A stretch of DNA of 64,000 nt, taken from the NCBI RefSeq assembly GCF_037055355.1, contig NZ_CP146350.1, positions 8,207,001-8,271,000 on the forward strand. The letters run 5' to 3'. Source of the DNA: Streptomyces sp. DG1A-41 (lineage in GTDB: Bacteria; Actinomycetota; Actinomycetes; Streptomycetales; Streptomycetaceae). Positions 52,224 through 60,771 of this stretch are shown one piece after another; the first letter of the stretch is position 1, and every line of letters begins with the position of its first letter. A program made the translations under genes and the position numbers. The notes under the pieces are model-generated. The model had not been told where the DNA came from. It worked only from the letters and a program-made list of their open reading frames with translations, and ran no database searches.

Positions 52224-52257
52224 AGAGGCCGTGCCGGAGCTTTCCGGTGCGGCCTCT
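52224..52257 (+). terminator. Terminator hairpin after tRNA-Pro
   Basis: AGAGGCCGTGCCGGA (52224-52238) pairs with TCCGGTGCGGCCTCT (52243-52257) at 13 of 15 positions around a four-base loop. It lies 17 bases after the tRNA and probably ends its transcript. Confidence 0.7.
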
Positions 52258-52381
52258 CGGTCGTTCCCGCGGAGCCCGGTGCTCGGCGGCCAGGGCCGCA
52301 GCGCGAGGGGTGGCGGCGCACGCGGCGGCGGGCCGCACCCGGCAGTTCAGGGCCCATGGCGTGGTCGACGCCGCATGGCGT

Positions 52382-52426
52382 GGTCGAGGACGTCACCCAC
52401 CCCCCGATGAGGCGACGTCCTCGACC
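52382..52426. terminator. Perfect 13-bp stem-loop downstream of the metzincin gene
   Basis: GGTCGAGGACGTC (52382-52394) pairs perfectly with GACGTCCTCGACC (52414-52426) around a 19-base loop. It lies 52 bases past the metzincin stop on the minus strand and could end that transcript. A direct duplication of CATGGCGTGGTCGA (52355 and 52374) lies beside it. No gene is evident in 52258-52478. Confidence 0.55.
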
Positions 52427-52478
52427 TTCCCCCGGCGCCGGACAGTGGCTCAGATGTCCGCGCGGCGGATCCGTGCCG

Positions 52479-53564
52479 TCACCAGCACATCACCGCCGTC
52501 TCGCCGGAACCCCAGGCGGAGTACAGGCGTACGCGGACGAAGTAGCGGCGGCCCTTGACGAGCCGGGCGCTGATCGTGGCGTTGTGCTCAGTTCCTCCGT
52601 CGTCCTGCCCGGCGAGGTAGCGGGGTTCCCCGTCCCGCTCCTCGAAGACCACGACGACGGCGTCGCTGTCGCCGAAGGTGCCCAGCGTGTAGGTACGGGT
52701 CTCCGGCGGGTCGACGACGAAGTCGGCCTGCTCGCCGGGGCCGAGACCGAGCGGTGCCGAGCGGAACGGCACCAGCGCGGGCGGTCCCGCAGGATCCGCC
52801 GGCGGATACCAGCGGAGCGCGAACTCCTTGTCGGCGGCGGACAGGGTGCCGGGCGGGTTCAGACCCGCGCGGTAGTGCTCCGGCTCCAGGACCAGCCCCG
52901 ACGAGAACGGATACTCCATGATCGACTGAGGGTCCCAGACGGAGCCGTTGGCCTCGTCCGGGTCGAGCTTGCGCAGGATGTTGTAGTGCGTCCGCTCCCG
53001 GCTCCAGTGGTTCGGCGGGCCCGCCAGTTCGGCGTAGACGGCCTCGTCGTCCCAGTGGATGCCGGCGAACGGGCTCTGGTGTTCGTGCAGCATGCCGAGC
53101 GCGTGCCCGATCTGGTGCAGGGCCGTCCCGCGCTCCCCGGACGCGGTCAGGTCCCAGCCGAAGTTCATGGTGCGCTCGTGCCGCCCGGCCGGCAGCGCGT
53201 CCCGTCCCACCGCCGACCAGGAGCCGGCACCGAGCTGGAACCCGATGCGCAGTTCGGCCTCCGAGCGGTCGTCGACCTCGGCGAAGCAGATCCCGATGCC
53301 CAGGTCCTGCCACTCCTCGAAGCACTCGCGTACCACGTCCCGCTGCTCCTTGGCGCCGGCCCACGGCACCCGTCGCGTCATCCCCGTCCCCGGCACGGGG
53401 ATGACGGACGCGTCGGCGTCACGGTCGAAGAAGCAGTAGTGCAGAACCGTGCCGTTGACCCACATCCGCCGCCCGCTCGCGAGCGCGCTCAGCCGCTCGG
53501 CCGCCAGCCCCGGTGCGTAGGAGGGCGCCGGCGCCTGTGCCAGCGAGCAGTAGCGTGCGGTCAT
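52479..53564 (-). CDS. Astacin-like (M12) metzincin with Gln at the catalytic Glu position
   Basis: 361 residues from ATG 53564. The zinc site reads HQIGHALGMLHEHQSP: H150, H154 and H160 are all present with G157, but residue 151, the general-base Glu of HExxH, is Gln (codon CAG). The Met-turn SIMEYPF is intact. WVNGTVLHYCFFDRD at the N-terminus and a C-terminal beta-rich domain (residues ~270-361, ending YFVRVRLYSAWGSGETAVMCW) complete it. There is no obvious signal peptide. The fold should bind zinc and peptide but hydrolyse poorly, so it may be a binding or sensor protein. It is divergent from the LuxR-type gene. Confidence 0.85.
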   Translation of the reverse strand: MTARYCSLAQAPAPSYAPGLAAERLSALASGRRMWVNGTVLHYCFFDRDADASVIPVPGTGMTRRVPWAGAKEQRDVVRECFEEWQDLGIGICFAEVDDRSEAELRIGFQLGAGSWSAVGRDALPAGRHERTMNFGWDLTASGERGTALHQIGHALGMLHEHQSPFAGIHWDDEAVYAELAGPPNHWSRERTHYNILRKLDPDEANGSVWDPQSIMEYPFSSGLVLEPEHYRAGLNPPGTLSAADKEFALRWYPPADPAGPPALVPFRSAPLGLGPGEQADFVVDPPETRTYTLGTFGDSDAVVVVFEERDGEPRYLAGQDDGGTEHNATISARLVKGRRYFVRVRLYSAWGSGETAVMCW

Positions 53565-53608
53565 GGCCACAGCCTGCCCCGCGGCCGGTCCCGGGCGCCT
53601 GAGTCGGG

Positions 53609-53645
53609 GGCTACTCAAGTCGCCCTGTATCAGAAGTGAGTAGCC
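53609..53645. promoter_or_regulatory. Inverted repeat at the LuxR-type gene promoter
   Basis: GGCTACTCA (53609-53617) and TGAGTAGCC (53637-53645) are perfect inverted arms separated by 19 bases. The spacer contains CTGTATCAGAAG (53625-53636), closely matched upstream of the subtilase gene at 58082-58093. The arms cover the GTG at 53636, so translation probably begins at a later codon. It is likely an operator over a promoter. Confidence 0.5.
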
Positions 53646-53659
53646 GCGCTCATGCCTGT

Positions 53660-55408
53660 GTGACGACTTACGAACGGGACGCGACGACGCTGGAGCTGCC
53701 CTGGCCGTTCGCCGGGCGGGAGGACGAACTGGAGCTGGTCCGCCGGTCCCTGGCCGGCGGACGCCGCGGCATCGTGGTGACGGGCCCGGCGGGCCGCGGC
53801 AAGACCCGCCTCGTCACCGAGGCGATCCGCGGCACCGACTGCGCCCGTGCTGCGGGTACGCCCGAGAGCCGGGCCATCCCCTTCGCGGCGTTCGCCCCTC
53901 TCCTGCCCGAGTCGGTCACCCTGCACCGCGCGGTCCAGCTCCTGTCGGGCGTACGGACGTTGGTCGTGGACGACGCCCATCTGCTCGACGACGCCTCCGC
54001 CGCCCTGGTCCACCAGCTCGCCGTGCACGGCCGCACCCGTCTGCTGGTCGTCACCACGGACGGCACCCCGGTGCCGGGCGCGATCTCCCGGTTGTGGACC
54101 GGCGAGCTCCTGCCGCGCCTCGCCCTGGAACGGCTGCCCGAGGAGGAGACCGCGCAGCTGCTCACCGCCGCGGCCGGCCCTCTCGAACCGCTCACCGTCA
54201 ACCGGTTGCGGCGCCTGAGCCGGGGCGACCTGCGGCTGCTGCGCGATCTGCTGGGGGCCGTCCGCGGACTGCTGACCTGCGTGCCGGGCACCGGCGAACG
54301 GGCATGGCGGGGCCCGGTGCCGCTGACCACGGCCGTCCGCGAACGCACCGCCCATGTCCTCGGCCGCACCTGCCCGCTCGAACGGGAGACCCTCGACCGC
54401 CTCGCCTTCGCCGAACCTCTGCCGCCGACGCTCGACGAGCTGGACCTCGGGGCCCTCGAAGTCCTGGAGTCCGACGGCCTGATCGAGGTCGACGACCTGG
54501 GCGGCGTCCGGCTCGCCCACCCCCTCCACGGCCCGGTGCTCAGGGCCGCGGCGGGCCGGCTGCGGGCGCGCCGGCTGTCCCGGACGCAGGACGCGTACGC
54601 CGCCGCCCTCGACACCGAGGCGGCCGCACTGGCCCGCCGGATCGACAAGGACGACGTACGGGCGACGCCCACGCCGGTCGGGGAGTGGCTGGTCGCGGAG
54701 AGCCGCCCGCTGCCCGGCCGGTACGCCGCCGTACGCGCCCGGTTCGCCCGGTTGCGAGGGGAGGTGAGGGAAGCGGCGGCCTGGGCTAGGGAGGGGCTGA
54801 GGGGCGATCCCGGGGACCCGTCGTGCCGGGAGGAACTCGCCCGCGCCTGCGCACCCATGGACAGCAGGGAGCTGGACTTCGAAGCCCTCACCGACCCCTA
54901 CGACGCCGTCCGTCTCGGCGCCCCCGAGAAGGTCATCGACCGGCTGACCGGCGTCTTCGCCCGGCACGCCGACGCGCTCACCCGTGCCGACGGACCGGCC
55001 CTGGACGAGGTGGCCGAGGAACTGGAGCGGCGCGGTTTCACGCTGTTCGCCGCGGAGGCGCACGCGCAGGCCGTGCGCGCCCACGGCGATCCGAGCGCCG
55101 CCCGGCGCTCCCGTACCCGGGCCGTCGCGCTGGCCCGGCGCTGCCAGGGCGCCCGCACACCCGCCCTGTCCGGGCTGGTCCTCGGCGAACTCACCGCCCG
55201 GCAACGGCAGATCGTCACGCTCGCGGCGGCGGGCCTGAGCAACCGGCAGATCGCCGAACGCCTCACCCTGTCGGTCCGGACCGTCGGCAACCACCTGTAC
55301 AGCGCCTACGCCCGGCTCGGCGCGAGTGACCGCGGCGCCCTGCCCTGGCTGACGGAAGTCCCGGAGGCCCAGCCGGCCCAGGGGCCGCTCTCAAGACCGG
55401 CGGCCTGA
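53660..55408 (+). CDS. LuxR-family regulator with AAA/STAND-type ATPase domain (LAL-like)
   Basis: 582 residues from GTG 53660 (VTTYERDATTLELPWPFAGR); GTG 53636 would add eight residues but lies inside an inverted repeat. Walker A is VVTGPAGRGKTRLVTEAI near residue 40 and Walker B is RTLVVDDAHLLDD near 105. The C-terminal LuxR helix-turn-helix reads LTARQRQIVTLAAAGLSNRQ, then IAERLTLSVRTVGNHLYSAY. It is smaller than typical ~900-residue LAL proteins because the TPR-like middle is short. It is convergent with the CHAT gene and shares a promoter motif with the subtilase gene, suggesting control of that module. Confidence 0.88.
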   Translation: MTTYERDATTLELPWPFAGREDELELVRRSLAGGRRGIVVTGPAGRGKTRLVTEAIRGTDCARAAGTPESRAIPFAAFAPLLPESVTLHRAVQLLSGVRTLVVDDAHLLDDASAALVHQLAVHGRTRLLVVTTDGTPVPGAISRLWTGELLPRLALERLPEEETAQLLTAAAGPLEPLTVNRLRRLSRGDLRLLRDLLGAVRGLLTCVPGTGERAWRGPVPLTTAVRERTAHVLGRTCPLERETLDRLAFAEPLPPTLDELDLGALEVLESDGLIEVDDLGGVRLAHPLHGPVLRAAAGRLRARRLSRTQDAYAAALDTEAAALARRIDKDDVRATPTPVGEWLVAESRPLPGRYAAVRARFARLRGEVREAAAWAREGLRGDPGDPSCREELARACAPMDSRELDFEALTDPYDAVRLGAPEKVIDRLTGVFARHADALTRADGPALDEVAEELERRGFTLFAAEAHAQAVRAHGDPSAARRSRTRAVALARRCQGARTPALSGLVLGELTARQRQIVTLAAAGLSNRQIAERLTLSVRTVGNHLYSAYARLGASDRGALPWLTEVPEAQPAQGPLSRPAA

Positions 55409-55433
55409 CCCGAACAGGGGACGGGTCAGGCCG
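55401..55433. terminator. Bidirectional terminator overlapping both convergent stop codons
   Basis: CGGCCTGACCCG (55401-55412) pairs perfectly with CGGGTCAGGCCG (55422-55433) around a nine-base loop. The LuxR-type stop (55406-55408) and the CHAT stop (55426-55428) both lie within the stem, so the two genes share one compact terminator. Confidence 0.75.
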
Positions 55434-58035
55434 CCCCGAACGCCGAGAACGCCCAGCCCGTGGCCTGGTGCAGCGCGTCGCCCGGCAGGGCGGCCCGGGC
55501 GTCGCGCAAGGCCTCCGCCAGGGACAGGCCGGCCCCGAGTCCCTTGTGCAGCGCGAGCATCAGCGGCACCACCGCGGCGTCGTTGACGGGCGCGCTGCAC
55601 GCCACCACCCCGGCCGTGCCGAGCGGCAGCAGCGCGGTGACCAGACCGAGCAGTTCGTCGGCGCCGACGGATGCGAGGAGGGCGGTGTCGCAGCAGGACA
55701 GGATGATCCGGTAGGGGCTGCGGTCCAGACGCTCGAAGTCGTGCACGACGATCGGCCCGTCGGCCATCCGCAGGGAGGAGAACAGCGGGCTGTCCGCGCG
55801 GAACGTGCCGTGCGCGGCGATGTGCGCCAGCGCGGCCCCGTCCAGTTCCTCCAGCACGCGCGGCACCCGCGCCTCGTCGTCCTCCAGGACCGTCGCACAG
55901 GCGTACCGGCCGGCCAGTTCGGGCACCTCGGCGCCGCCCGTGGCCAGGCCCGGGCCGCGGACCAGCACATGGCGGCCGTCCGGCGGCGGCGCGGTCTCCC
56001 GGGCCCGCAGCCAACTGCCCGCCGACGGCGACACGCTGAGCACCCGTTCCCGCAGCGACGGCAGCAGCGCCCACGGCACCCGGTGCAGCCGCCCCGGCGG
56101 CACGATCACCACCGGGCCGCCGCCCAGGTGCGCCGCGGCCGGTCCGAGCAGCAGTTCCTCCAGCCGCCGCCCCGCGGCCTCCACCACCGGAAGCCGCGCC
56201 TCTGCCCCGGGGTGCGCCAGCCGCCGCAGCCCCGCCTGTACGTGCTCGGCCTCGGTCTCCGCCTCGGCCAGCAGCCCGGCCTCGAACCGGCGCACCCGCC
56301 CCTGCCCGCACAGCAGCACCTGCACCCGTCCGTCGAGCACGGCGAGTTCCACCAGCCGTACCTCGTCGCCCAGCCGCTCCAGCAGCCGGCCGACGTCGAA
56401 ACGGCCGCCGTCCCCGGGGGCCTCGCCGCGCATGTGCAGCGTCCGGGAGCGGATCTGCCGCTCCAGGCGCCGCTGCTCACGCTCCAGTGCCGGAACCGGC
56501 CGGCCCTCCATCCGGGCGGCCTCCGCGCGGGAGGCGATCTCACGGAAGGCGGTCATGCCGCTGAGCAGCTCCGGGTCGGCGGGCGGCCGGGTCGGCGGGG
56601 TGGACAGCACGGTGGCCCGCCAGCGCTCGCTCCACACCAGCAGCCGCCGCGGGCCGCCCGAGACGAGGCTGGCCCGCCCGGCCAACGCGGCCAGCTCCGC
56701 GCCCTGCTCGGTGGCACGCGCCCGCAGCTCCGAGGCGCCCAGCGTCATCCGGTGGTCGTCGAGCACGTCCAGGCCGCGCCGGCACGCCTCCAGGACGCCC
56801 CGGGTGGACCCGGCGGCCCTGGCCCGCAGCGCCTGCGCCGCCCAGCCCGTCATCCGCGCCAGCGGCGGGCCGCCCCGTCTGCTGCGGGCGGCGACGGCCA
56901 GATGCCGTTCCGCGTCCGCCGTCCAGCCCAGGTCCAGCGCGATCCGGCCCGCCAGCAGCGACGCCTCCGGCGCGGCGGGCGCACCGAAGGCGGCCAGTTT
57001 CTCGGCCACCGCCGCGGCGTCGGCGACCAGCCGCCCTGAGCCGCGACCGGCCGCGTGCCGCGCCTCGATCAGCACCAGCCGGGCGTGCGTCTCCCACCAG
57101 GTGCGCCGCTGCCCGGCGAACAGCCGTACCGCCAGGGCGGCACGGGCGATCGCGGTGTGCGGTTCCCCGGCCAGCCGCGCGGCCCGCGCGGCGGCCAGCA
57201 GCAGCTCCGCCTTGCGCGTGGACTGCCCGCCGATCCCCTCCAGCTTCCCGATCGCCGCGTCCGCCTCGGCCAGCGCCTCGGGAGCCAGCCCGGCCGCCAT
57301 CAGCACCTCACAGCGCCGGATGTTCAGCATGAATGTCGGCGTGCCCAACCGGGCGTACCGTTCCTCCGCCTCGTCGAGCAGTCGCAGCGCCGCCGGCACG
57401 TCACCGGACCGGAACGCGGCGAGCCCCCGGCTCTCCACCGCGTCGGCCTTGTCGTGTTCCTGGCCCGTGGTGTCCCACAGCGCCTCGGCCGCGGTGAAGT
57501 CCGCCTCGGCCCGCTCCACCGCCCCCAGCGCCAGATGCACGGTCGCCCGCAGGGTCAGCGCCCGCGCCGTCCAGATCACGTCCTCCACCTGGCGCAGCAC
57601 GGGAATCGCCCGGCGTACGTCCTCCAGCGCCTCGCGATGGTGACCGAGCACCCACCACACGTACGCCCGCCGGTACAGCACCCGCGCCCGCGTGTGCCCG
57701 CCGCCCCGGGCAACCCCCCGCTCGAACGCCGCCAGGCCCTCCCGGGTACGGCCCGCGTGCACCAGGGCCACGCCCAGGGTGGCCAGCACGTCCGCCTCCC
57801 GGTCGGCCGAGTCCGCCCGCGCCGCGCACTCCCGGGCCCGCCGCAGATGGTGCAGAGCGAGCCGCAGATCACCGAAGTCGCGCTGCCAGATGCCGATCAC
57901 CTGATGCGCGATGGACGCTTCCAGCGGGGAGGGATCGGCGTCGAGCAGCGCCCGGGCCCTCGCGAGAGCCTCGCCCGGGTCGGCGAACACCATCGGCAGC
58001 AGTTCCTGCACCGCGTCGCTTCCCGCCGCTGTCAC
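55426..58035 (-). CDS. TPR-CHAT caspase-like protease
   Basis: 869 residues if started at GTG 58035; GTG 58071 would add 12, and neither has a well-spaced ribosome site. Residues 1-520 are helical TPR-type repeats (LALHHLRRARECAARADSAD, VLYRRAYVWWVLGHHREALE, GLAAFRSGDVPAALRLLDEA). The C-terminal 300 residues form a CHAT domain. The caspase-like dyad is visible: H742 in LAHIAAHGTFRADSPLF and C782 in IILSCCDTALL. PPGRLHRVPWALLP is a CHAT hallmark. Such proteins cleave target proteins after a partner or signal engages the repeats. It is divergent from a cytoplasmic subtilase that could be its substrate or partner. Confidence 0.9.
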   Translation of the reverse strand: MTAAGSDAVQELLPMVFADPGEALARARALLDADPSPLEASIAHQVIGIWQRDFGDLRLALHHLRRARECAARADSADREADVLATLGVALVHAGRTREGLAAFERGVARGGGHTRARVLYRRAYVWWVLGHHREALEDVRRAIPVLRQVEDVIWTARALTLRATVHLALGAVERAEADFTAAEALWDTTGQEHDKADAVESRGLAAFRSGDVPAALRLLDEAEERYARLGTPTFMLNIRRCEVLMAAGLAPEALAEADAAIGKLEGIGGQSTRKAELLLAAARAARLAGEPHTAIARAALAVRLFAGQRRTWWETHARLVLIEARHAAGRGSGRLVADAAAVAEKLAAFGAPAAPEASLLAGRIALDLGWTADAERHLAVAARSRRGGPPLARMTGWAAQALRARAAGSTRGVLEACRRGLDVLDDHRMTLGASELRARATEQGAELAALAGRASLVSGGPRRLLVWSERWRATVLSTPPTRPPADPELLSGMTAFREIASRAEAARMEGRPVPALEREQRRLERQIRSRTLHMRGEAPGDGGRFDVGRLLERLGDEVRLVELAVLDGRVQVLLCGQGRVRRFEAGLLAEAETEAEHVQAGLRRLAHPGAEARLPVVEAAGRRLEELLLGPAAAHLGGGPVVIVPPGRLHRVPWALLPSLRERVLSVSPSAGSWLRARETAPPPDGRHVLVRGPGLATGGAEVPELAGRYACATVLEDDEARVPRVLEELDGAALAHIAAHGTFRADSPLFSSLRMADGPIVVHDFERLDRSPYRIILSCCDTALLASVGADELLGLVTALLPLGTAGVVACSAPVNDAAVVPLMLALHKGLGAGLSLAEALRDARAALPGDALHQATGWAFSAFGAA

Positions 58036-58081
58036 TCCTCGGATGGTAGTGGTCCCGGAACCGCACCACACAGGGTCGGCG

Positions 58082-58093
58082 CTGTATCAAAAG
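58082..58093 (+). promoter_or_regulatory. CTGTATCAAAAG motif upstream of the subtilase gene
   Basis: CTGTATCAAAAG differs by one base from CTGTATCAGAAG at 53625-53636, upstream of the LuxR-type gene. A similar GTCG-containing segment precedes both. It lies in the 139-base gap between the divergent CHAT and subtilase genes. It may be a promoter element, possibly read by the ECF sigma factor encoded downstream. Confidence 0.4.
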
Positions 58094-58174
58094 ACCGCCC
58101 GGCGGCTCTTGTCGACGAGTACCGACGACCGCTTGCCGCACCGACCGACGCCGTCGCCCAGTGGGAGGACCCGC

Positions 58175-59605
58175 ATGGCACCTCAGCGATTCCACGAGCA
58201 GTTCGACCAGATCCAGCGTTCGATGCCCGACGTTCCCCTCGCGATGGGACCGGACGACTCGGCCGAGTTCATGTACGAGAAGGGCGTCGTCCTCGTCCGC
58301 GACGGCGAGGAGGCCCGCATCGTCGAGGACACCGTACGGGCGCACTTCACGGCGGCACCCGACCTCGACCAGGACCAGGTCCGCCGGGCGGGCTCGCACA
58401 CCAACCGCAGTGGCGTCACCCGGATCCGGGTCGGCGACCCCGGCGAGGGGAGCCCGGGAGCCGACCGTGCCGTCGCGCAGGCGCTGCGGGCCGTAGGCGA
58501 ACGCGAGGCCCGGGCCGGGCACCGGATGGCCGCCCGCAACCACGTGGTGCATATCGCGGTCAACGCCTGCCCCGGCGACGAACCCGTACCCGTCCCGGTG
58601 AGCGAGCCGCCCAACCCGGCGGCCGCGGACACGGCGTACGACCCGGACACCGCCGTCGGCGTCCTCGTCGTCGACACCGGCCTCACGCACGACTACCGCT
58701 CCTGCGCGCTCCTCGCCCACACCGACGGCGACGCCCAGGTTCAGGAGTGCGACGAGCAGGGGATCCTCCAGCAGTACGTCGGGCACGGCACGTTCATCGC
58801 CGGGCTCGTCGCCGCCGTCGCGCCCAACACCGACATCACCGTGCGCGGCAGCCTCAACGACGCGGGCGCCATCCTGGAGTCGGAGTTCGGCGAGAAGCTC
58901 TTCGAGGCCGTCGACGCCGGCGGCTGGCCCGACGTCCTCAGCCTCTCCGCAGGCACCTCCAACGGCCGTACCGACGGCCTGCTCGGCGTGGAGAACTTCA
59001 TGCGGGAACTGCGCGAGCAGCGCACCCTGCTGGTCGCCGCCGCCGGCAACAACGGCAGCGCCACACCCTTCTGGCCCGCCGCCTACGCCGACCAGCCCGG
59101 CTGGGAGGACTCCGTGCTGTCGGTCGGCGCGCTGCGCAGCGACGGCGAGTCCGGCGCCTGCTTCACCAACCACGGCCCCTGGGTGAAGGTCTACGCCCCC
59201 GGCGAGCGCCTCACCAGCGCCCTCACCGGCTTCGAGACGCCCGTCCCGTACATCTACCAGCACTCCACGTACGACGCCTGCCGCTACGGCTTCACCTACG
59301 GCTGCACCTGCCGGCACCCCCGCCACACCGGCGTGCTGAGCGACGAGAACGCCTCCGCCAAGCCGGACCAGGTGATGTTCGAGGGGTACGCGCAGTGGAG
59401 CGGCACCTCCTTCGCCACCCCGGTGACCGCGGGCCTGGTCGCCGCCCACATGACGGCGCACAAGGAGACCGACCCGCGCGCGGCCCGGAGGCACCTGCTC
59501 GCCCCCGGCACCGGGGTCGCGGAAGTGCGCGGGGCGCACGTACCCGCGCTGCGCCCGCCCACCTGGCGCCCCGTCCCGGTCGTGCGTCTCGGCCCCGGCC
59601 TGTGA
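58175..59605 (+). CDS. Subtilisin-family (S8) serine peptidase without signal peptide
   Basis: 476 residues from ATG 58175, with GGGAGGA upstream. The catalytic triad is complete: D167 in GVLVVDTGLTH, H204 in YVGHGTFIAGLVA and S412 in WSGTSFATPVTAG; AAAGNNGSATPFWPAAY supplies the oxyanion Asn. The first ~125 residues are a charged non-catalytic region (EFMYEKGVVLVRDGEEARIV) that could act as an inhibitory or recognition segment. No signal or membrane segment is present, so it acts in the cytoplasm. It lies between the CHAT gene (divergent) and the ECF sigma factor gene (63 bases downstream). Confidence 0.9.
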   Translation: MAPQRFHEQFDQIQRSMPDVPLAMGPDDSAEFMYEKGVVLVRDGEEARIVEDTVRAHFTAAPDLDQDQVRRAGSHTNRSGVTRIRVGDPGEGSPGADRAVAQALRAVGEREARAGHRMAARNHVVHIAVNACPGDEPVPVPVSEPPNPAAADTAYDPDTAVGVLVVDTGLTHDYRSCALLAHTDGDAQVQECDEQGILQQYVGHGTFIAGLVAAVAPNTDITVRGSLNDAGAILESEFGEKLFEAVDAGGWPDVLSLSAGTSNGRTDGLLGVENFMRELREQRTLLVAAAGNNGSATPFWPAAYADQPGWEDSVLSVGALRSDGESGACFTNHGPWVKVYAPGERLTSALTGFETPVPYIYQHSTYDACRYGFTYGCTCRHPRHTGVLSDENASAKPDQVMFEGYAQWSGTSFATPVTAGLVAAHMTAHKETDPRAARRHLLAPGTGVAEVRGAHVPALRPPTWRPVPVVRLGPGL

Positions 59606-59667
59606 GGGCCGGAACCGCCCCCTCCACGGCGTACGATGGCGTGCCGTACTCGAGGGGTGGGGCTGCC

Positions 59668-60243
59668 GTGGACCGTACTGATGCCGGCGCGCTCGTCCAG
59701 GCCGCCGCCGACGGCGACGCGGCGGCCTGGAAGGCGCTCGTGGAGGGGCTGAGCCCCCTGGTGTGGTCCGTGGTGCGGGCCCATCGGCTGTCCGACGCGG
59801 ACGCCCACGAGGTGTACCAGACCGCGTGGTTCCGCTTCGCCCAGCACCTCGGGCGGATCCGGGAACCCGGCAAGGCGGGCGCGTGGCTGGCGAGCACCGC
59901 GCGCCACGAGTGCCTGAAGGTCATCCGGAGCTCGCAACGGCTGACCCTGACGGACGATCCACAGCTCCTGGACCGGGTCAGCGAGGACGGCACGCCGGAA
60001 CAGTCGCTGCTCGACGCCGAGGAGGCCGCCGCCCAGAGCGAACGGGTACGGCGGCTGTGGCAGGAGTTCGAGGAACTGGGCGAGCGGTGCCGGCAGTTGC
60101 TGCGGGTGCTGATGGCCACGCCGCCGCCCAGCTACCAGGACGTGTCCGCCGCGCTCGGCATCGCGGTGGGCAGCATCGGGCCGCTGCGCCAGCGCTGTCT
60201 GCGGCGCCTGCGGGCCCGGCTCGAAGCGCGGGGGGCGGTATGA
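59668..60243 (+). CDS. ECF-type RNA polymerase sigma factor
   Basis: 191 residues from GTG 59668, with AGGGG ten bases upstream. Region 2 is LVWSVVRAHRLSDADAHEVY, then QTAWFRFAQHLGRIREPGKA and WLASTARHECLKVIRSSQRL. Region 4 is SYQDVSAALGIAVGSIGPLR, then QRCLRRLRARLEA. It directs RNA polymerase to a specific promoter set when released from control. No membrane anti-sigma factor is adjacent; the next gene, overlapping at ATGA, encodes a small acidic protein that might take that role. It is co-oriented with the subtilase gene. Confidence 0.93.
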   Translation: MDRTDAGALVQAAADGDAAAWKALVEGLSPLVWSVVRAHRLSDADAHEVYQTAWFRFAQHLGRIREPGKAGAWLASTARHECLKVIRSSQRLTLTDDPQLLDRVSEDGTPEQSLLDAEEAAAQSERVRRLWQEFEELGERCRQLLRVLMATPPPSYQDVSAALGIAVGSIGPLRQRCLRRLRARLEARGAV

Positions 60244-60725
60244 GCGACATGAACGACGACGTGTCCGACGAGGACGGCCGGGACGACCAGGAGTTCGACG
60301 CCGCGCTGCTGGAGGAGGAGCTCCGGCAGGCCGCCGCCGTACTGGACCCCGTGCCGGCGGAGCTCCAGCAGATCGCCGTCGACGCCTACGCGCTGCACGA
60401 CCTGGACGCCCGCGTCGCGGAGCTCATCTTCGACTCGCTGGTCGACGCCCTCCCGGTCCGGGGAGCCGGCGACCCGCCCCGGATGCTGACCTTCCGGGCG
60501 GGCGAGGTGACCGTCGACGTCGAGGTGACCGCACACGGGCTGATGGGTCAGGTGCTGCCGCCGCAGCCGGCCAGGGTCGAGGTCCTGGGCGGACCGCGCC
60601 CCGGCCCCTCGCTCACGGCCGACGACCTGGGCCGCTTCACCGCCGACGCACCGCCGTCGGGCCCGTTCGCCCTGCGGCTGCGGACGGGCGGGGACGTGGT
60701 GGTGACGGAGTGGCTGCGGGCGTAG
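60240..60725 (+). CDS. Small acidic protein coupled to the ECF sigma factor, function unknown
   Basis: 161 residues from ATG 60240, overlapping the sigma-factor stop by four bases. The first 35 residues are strongly acidic (MSDMNDDVSDEDGRDDQEFD). Helical sequence follows (LQQIAVDAYALHDLDARVAE), then a beta-rich C-terminus (RMLTFRAGEVTVDVEVTAHG). There is no membrane segment and no zinc-binding HxxxCxxC motif, so it is not a standard ZAS anti-sigma factor. Its tight coupling suggests it modulates the sigma factor or serves the CHAT/subtilase module. The family is not recognised. Confidence 0.8.
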   Translation: MSDMNDDVSDEDGRDDQEFDAALLEEELRQAAAVLDPVPAELQQIAVDAYALHDLDARVAELIFDSLVDALPVRGAGDPPRMLTFRAGEVTVDVEVTAHGLMGQVLPPQPARVEVLGGPRPGPSLTADDLGRFTADAPPSGPFALRLRTGGDVVVTEWLRA

Positions 60726-60771
60726 GCCAGGAGTCACCAGGCGCAGGCAGCGTCCTCGGTCCCCGGATCAT

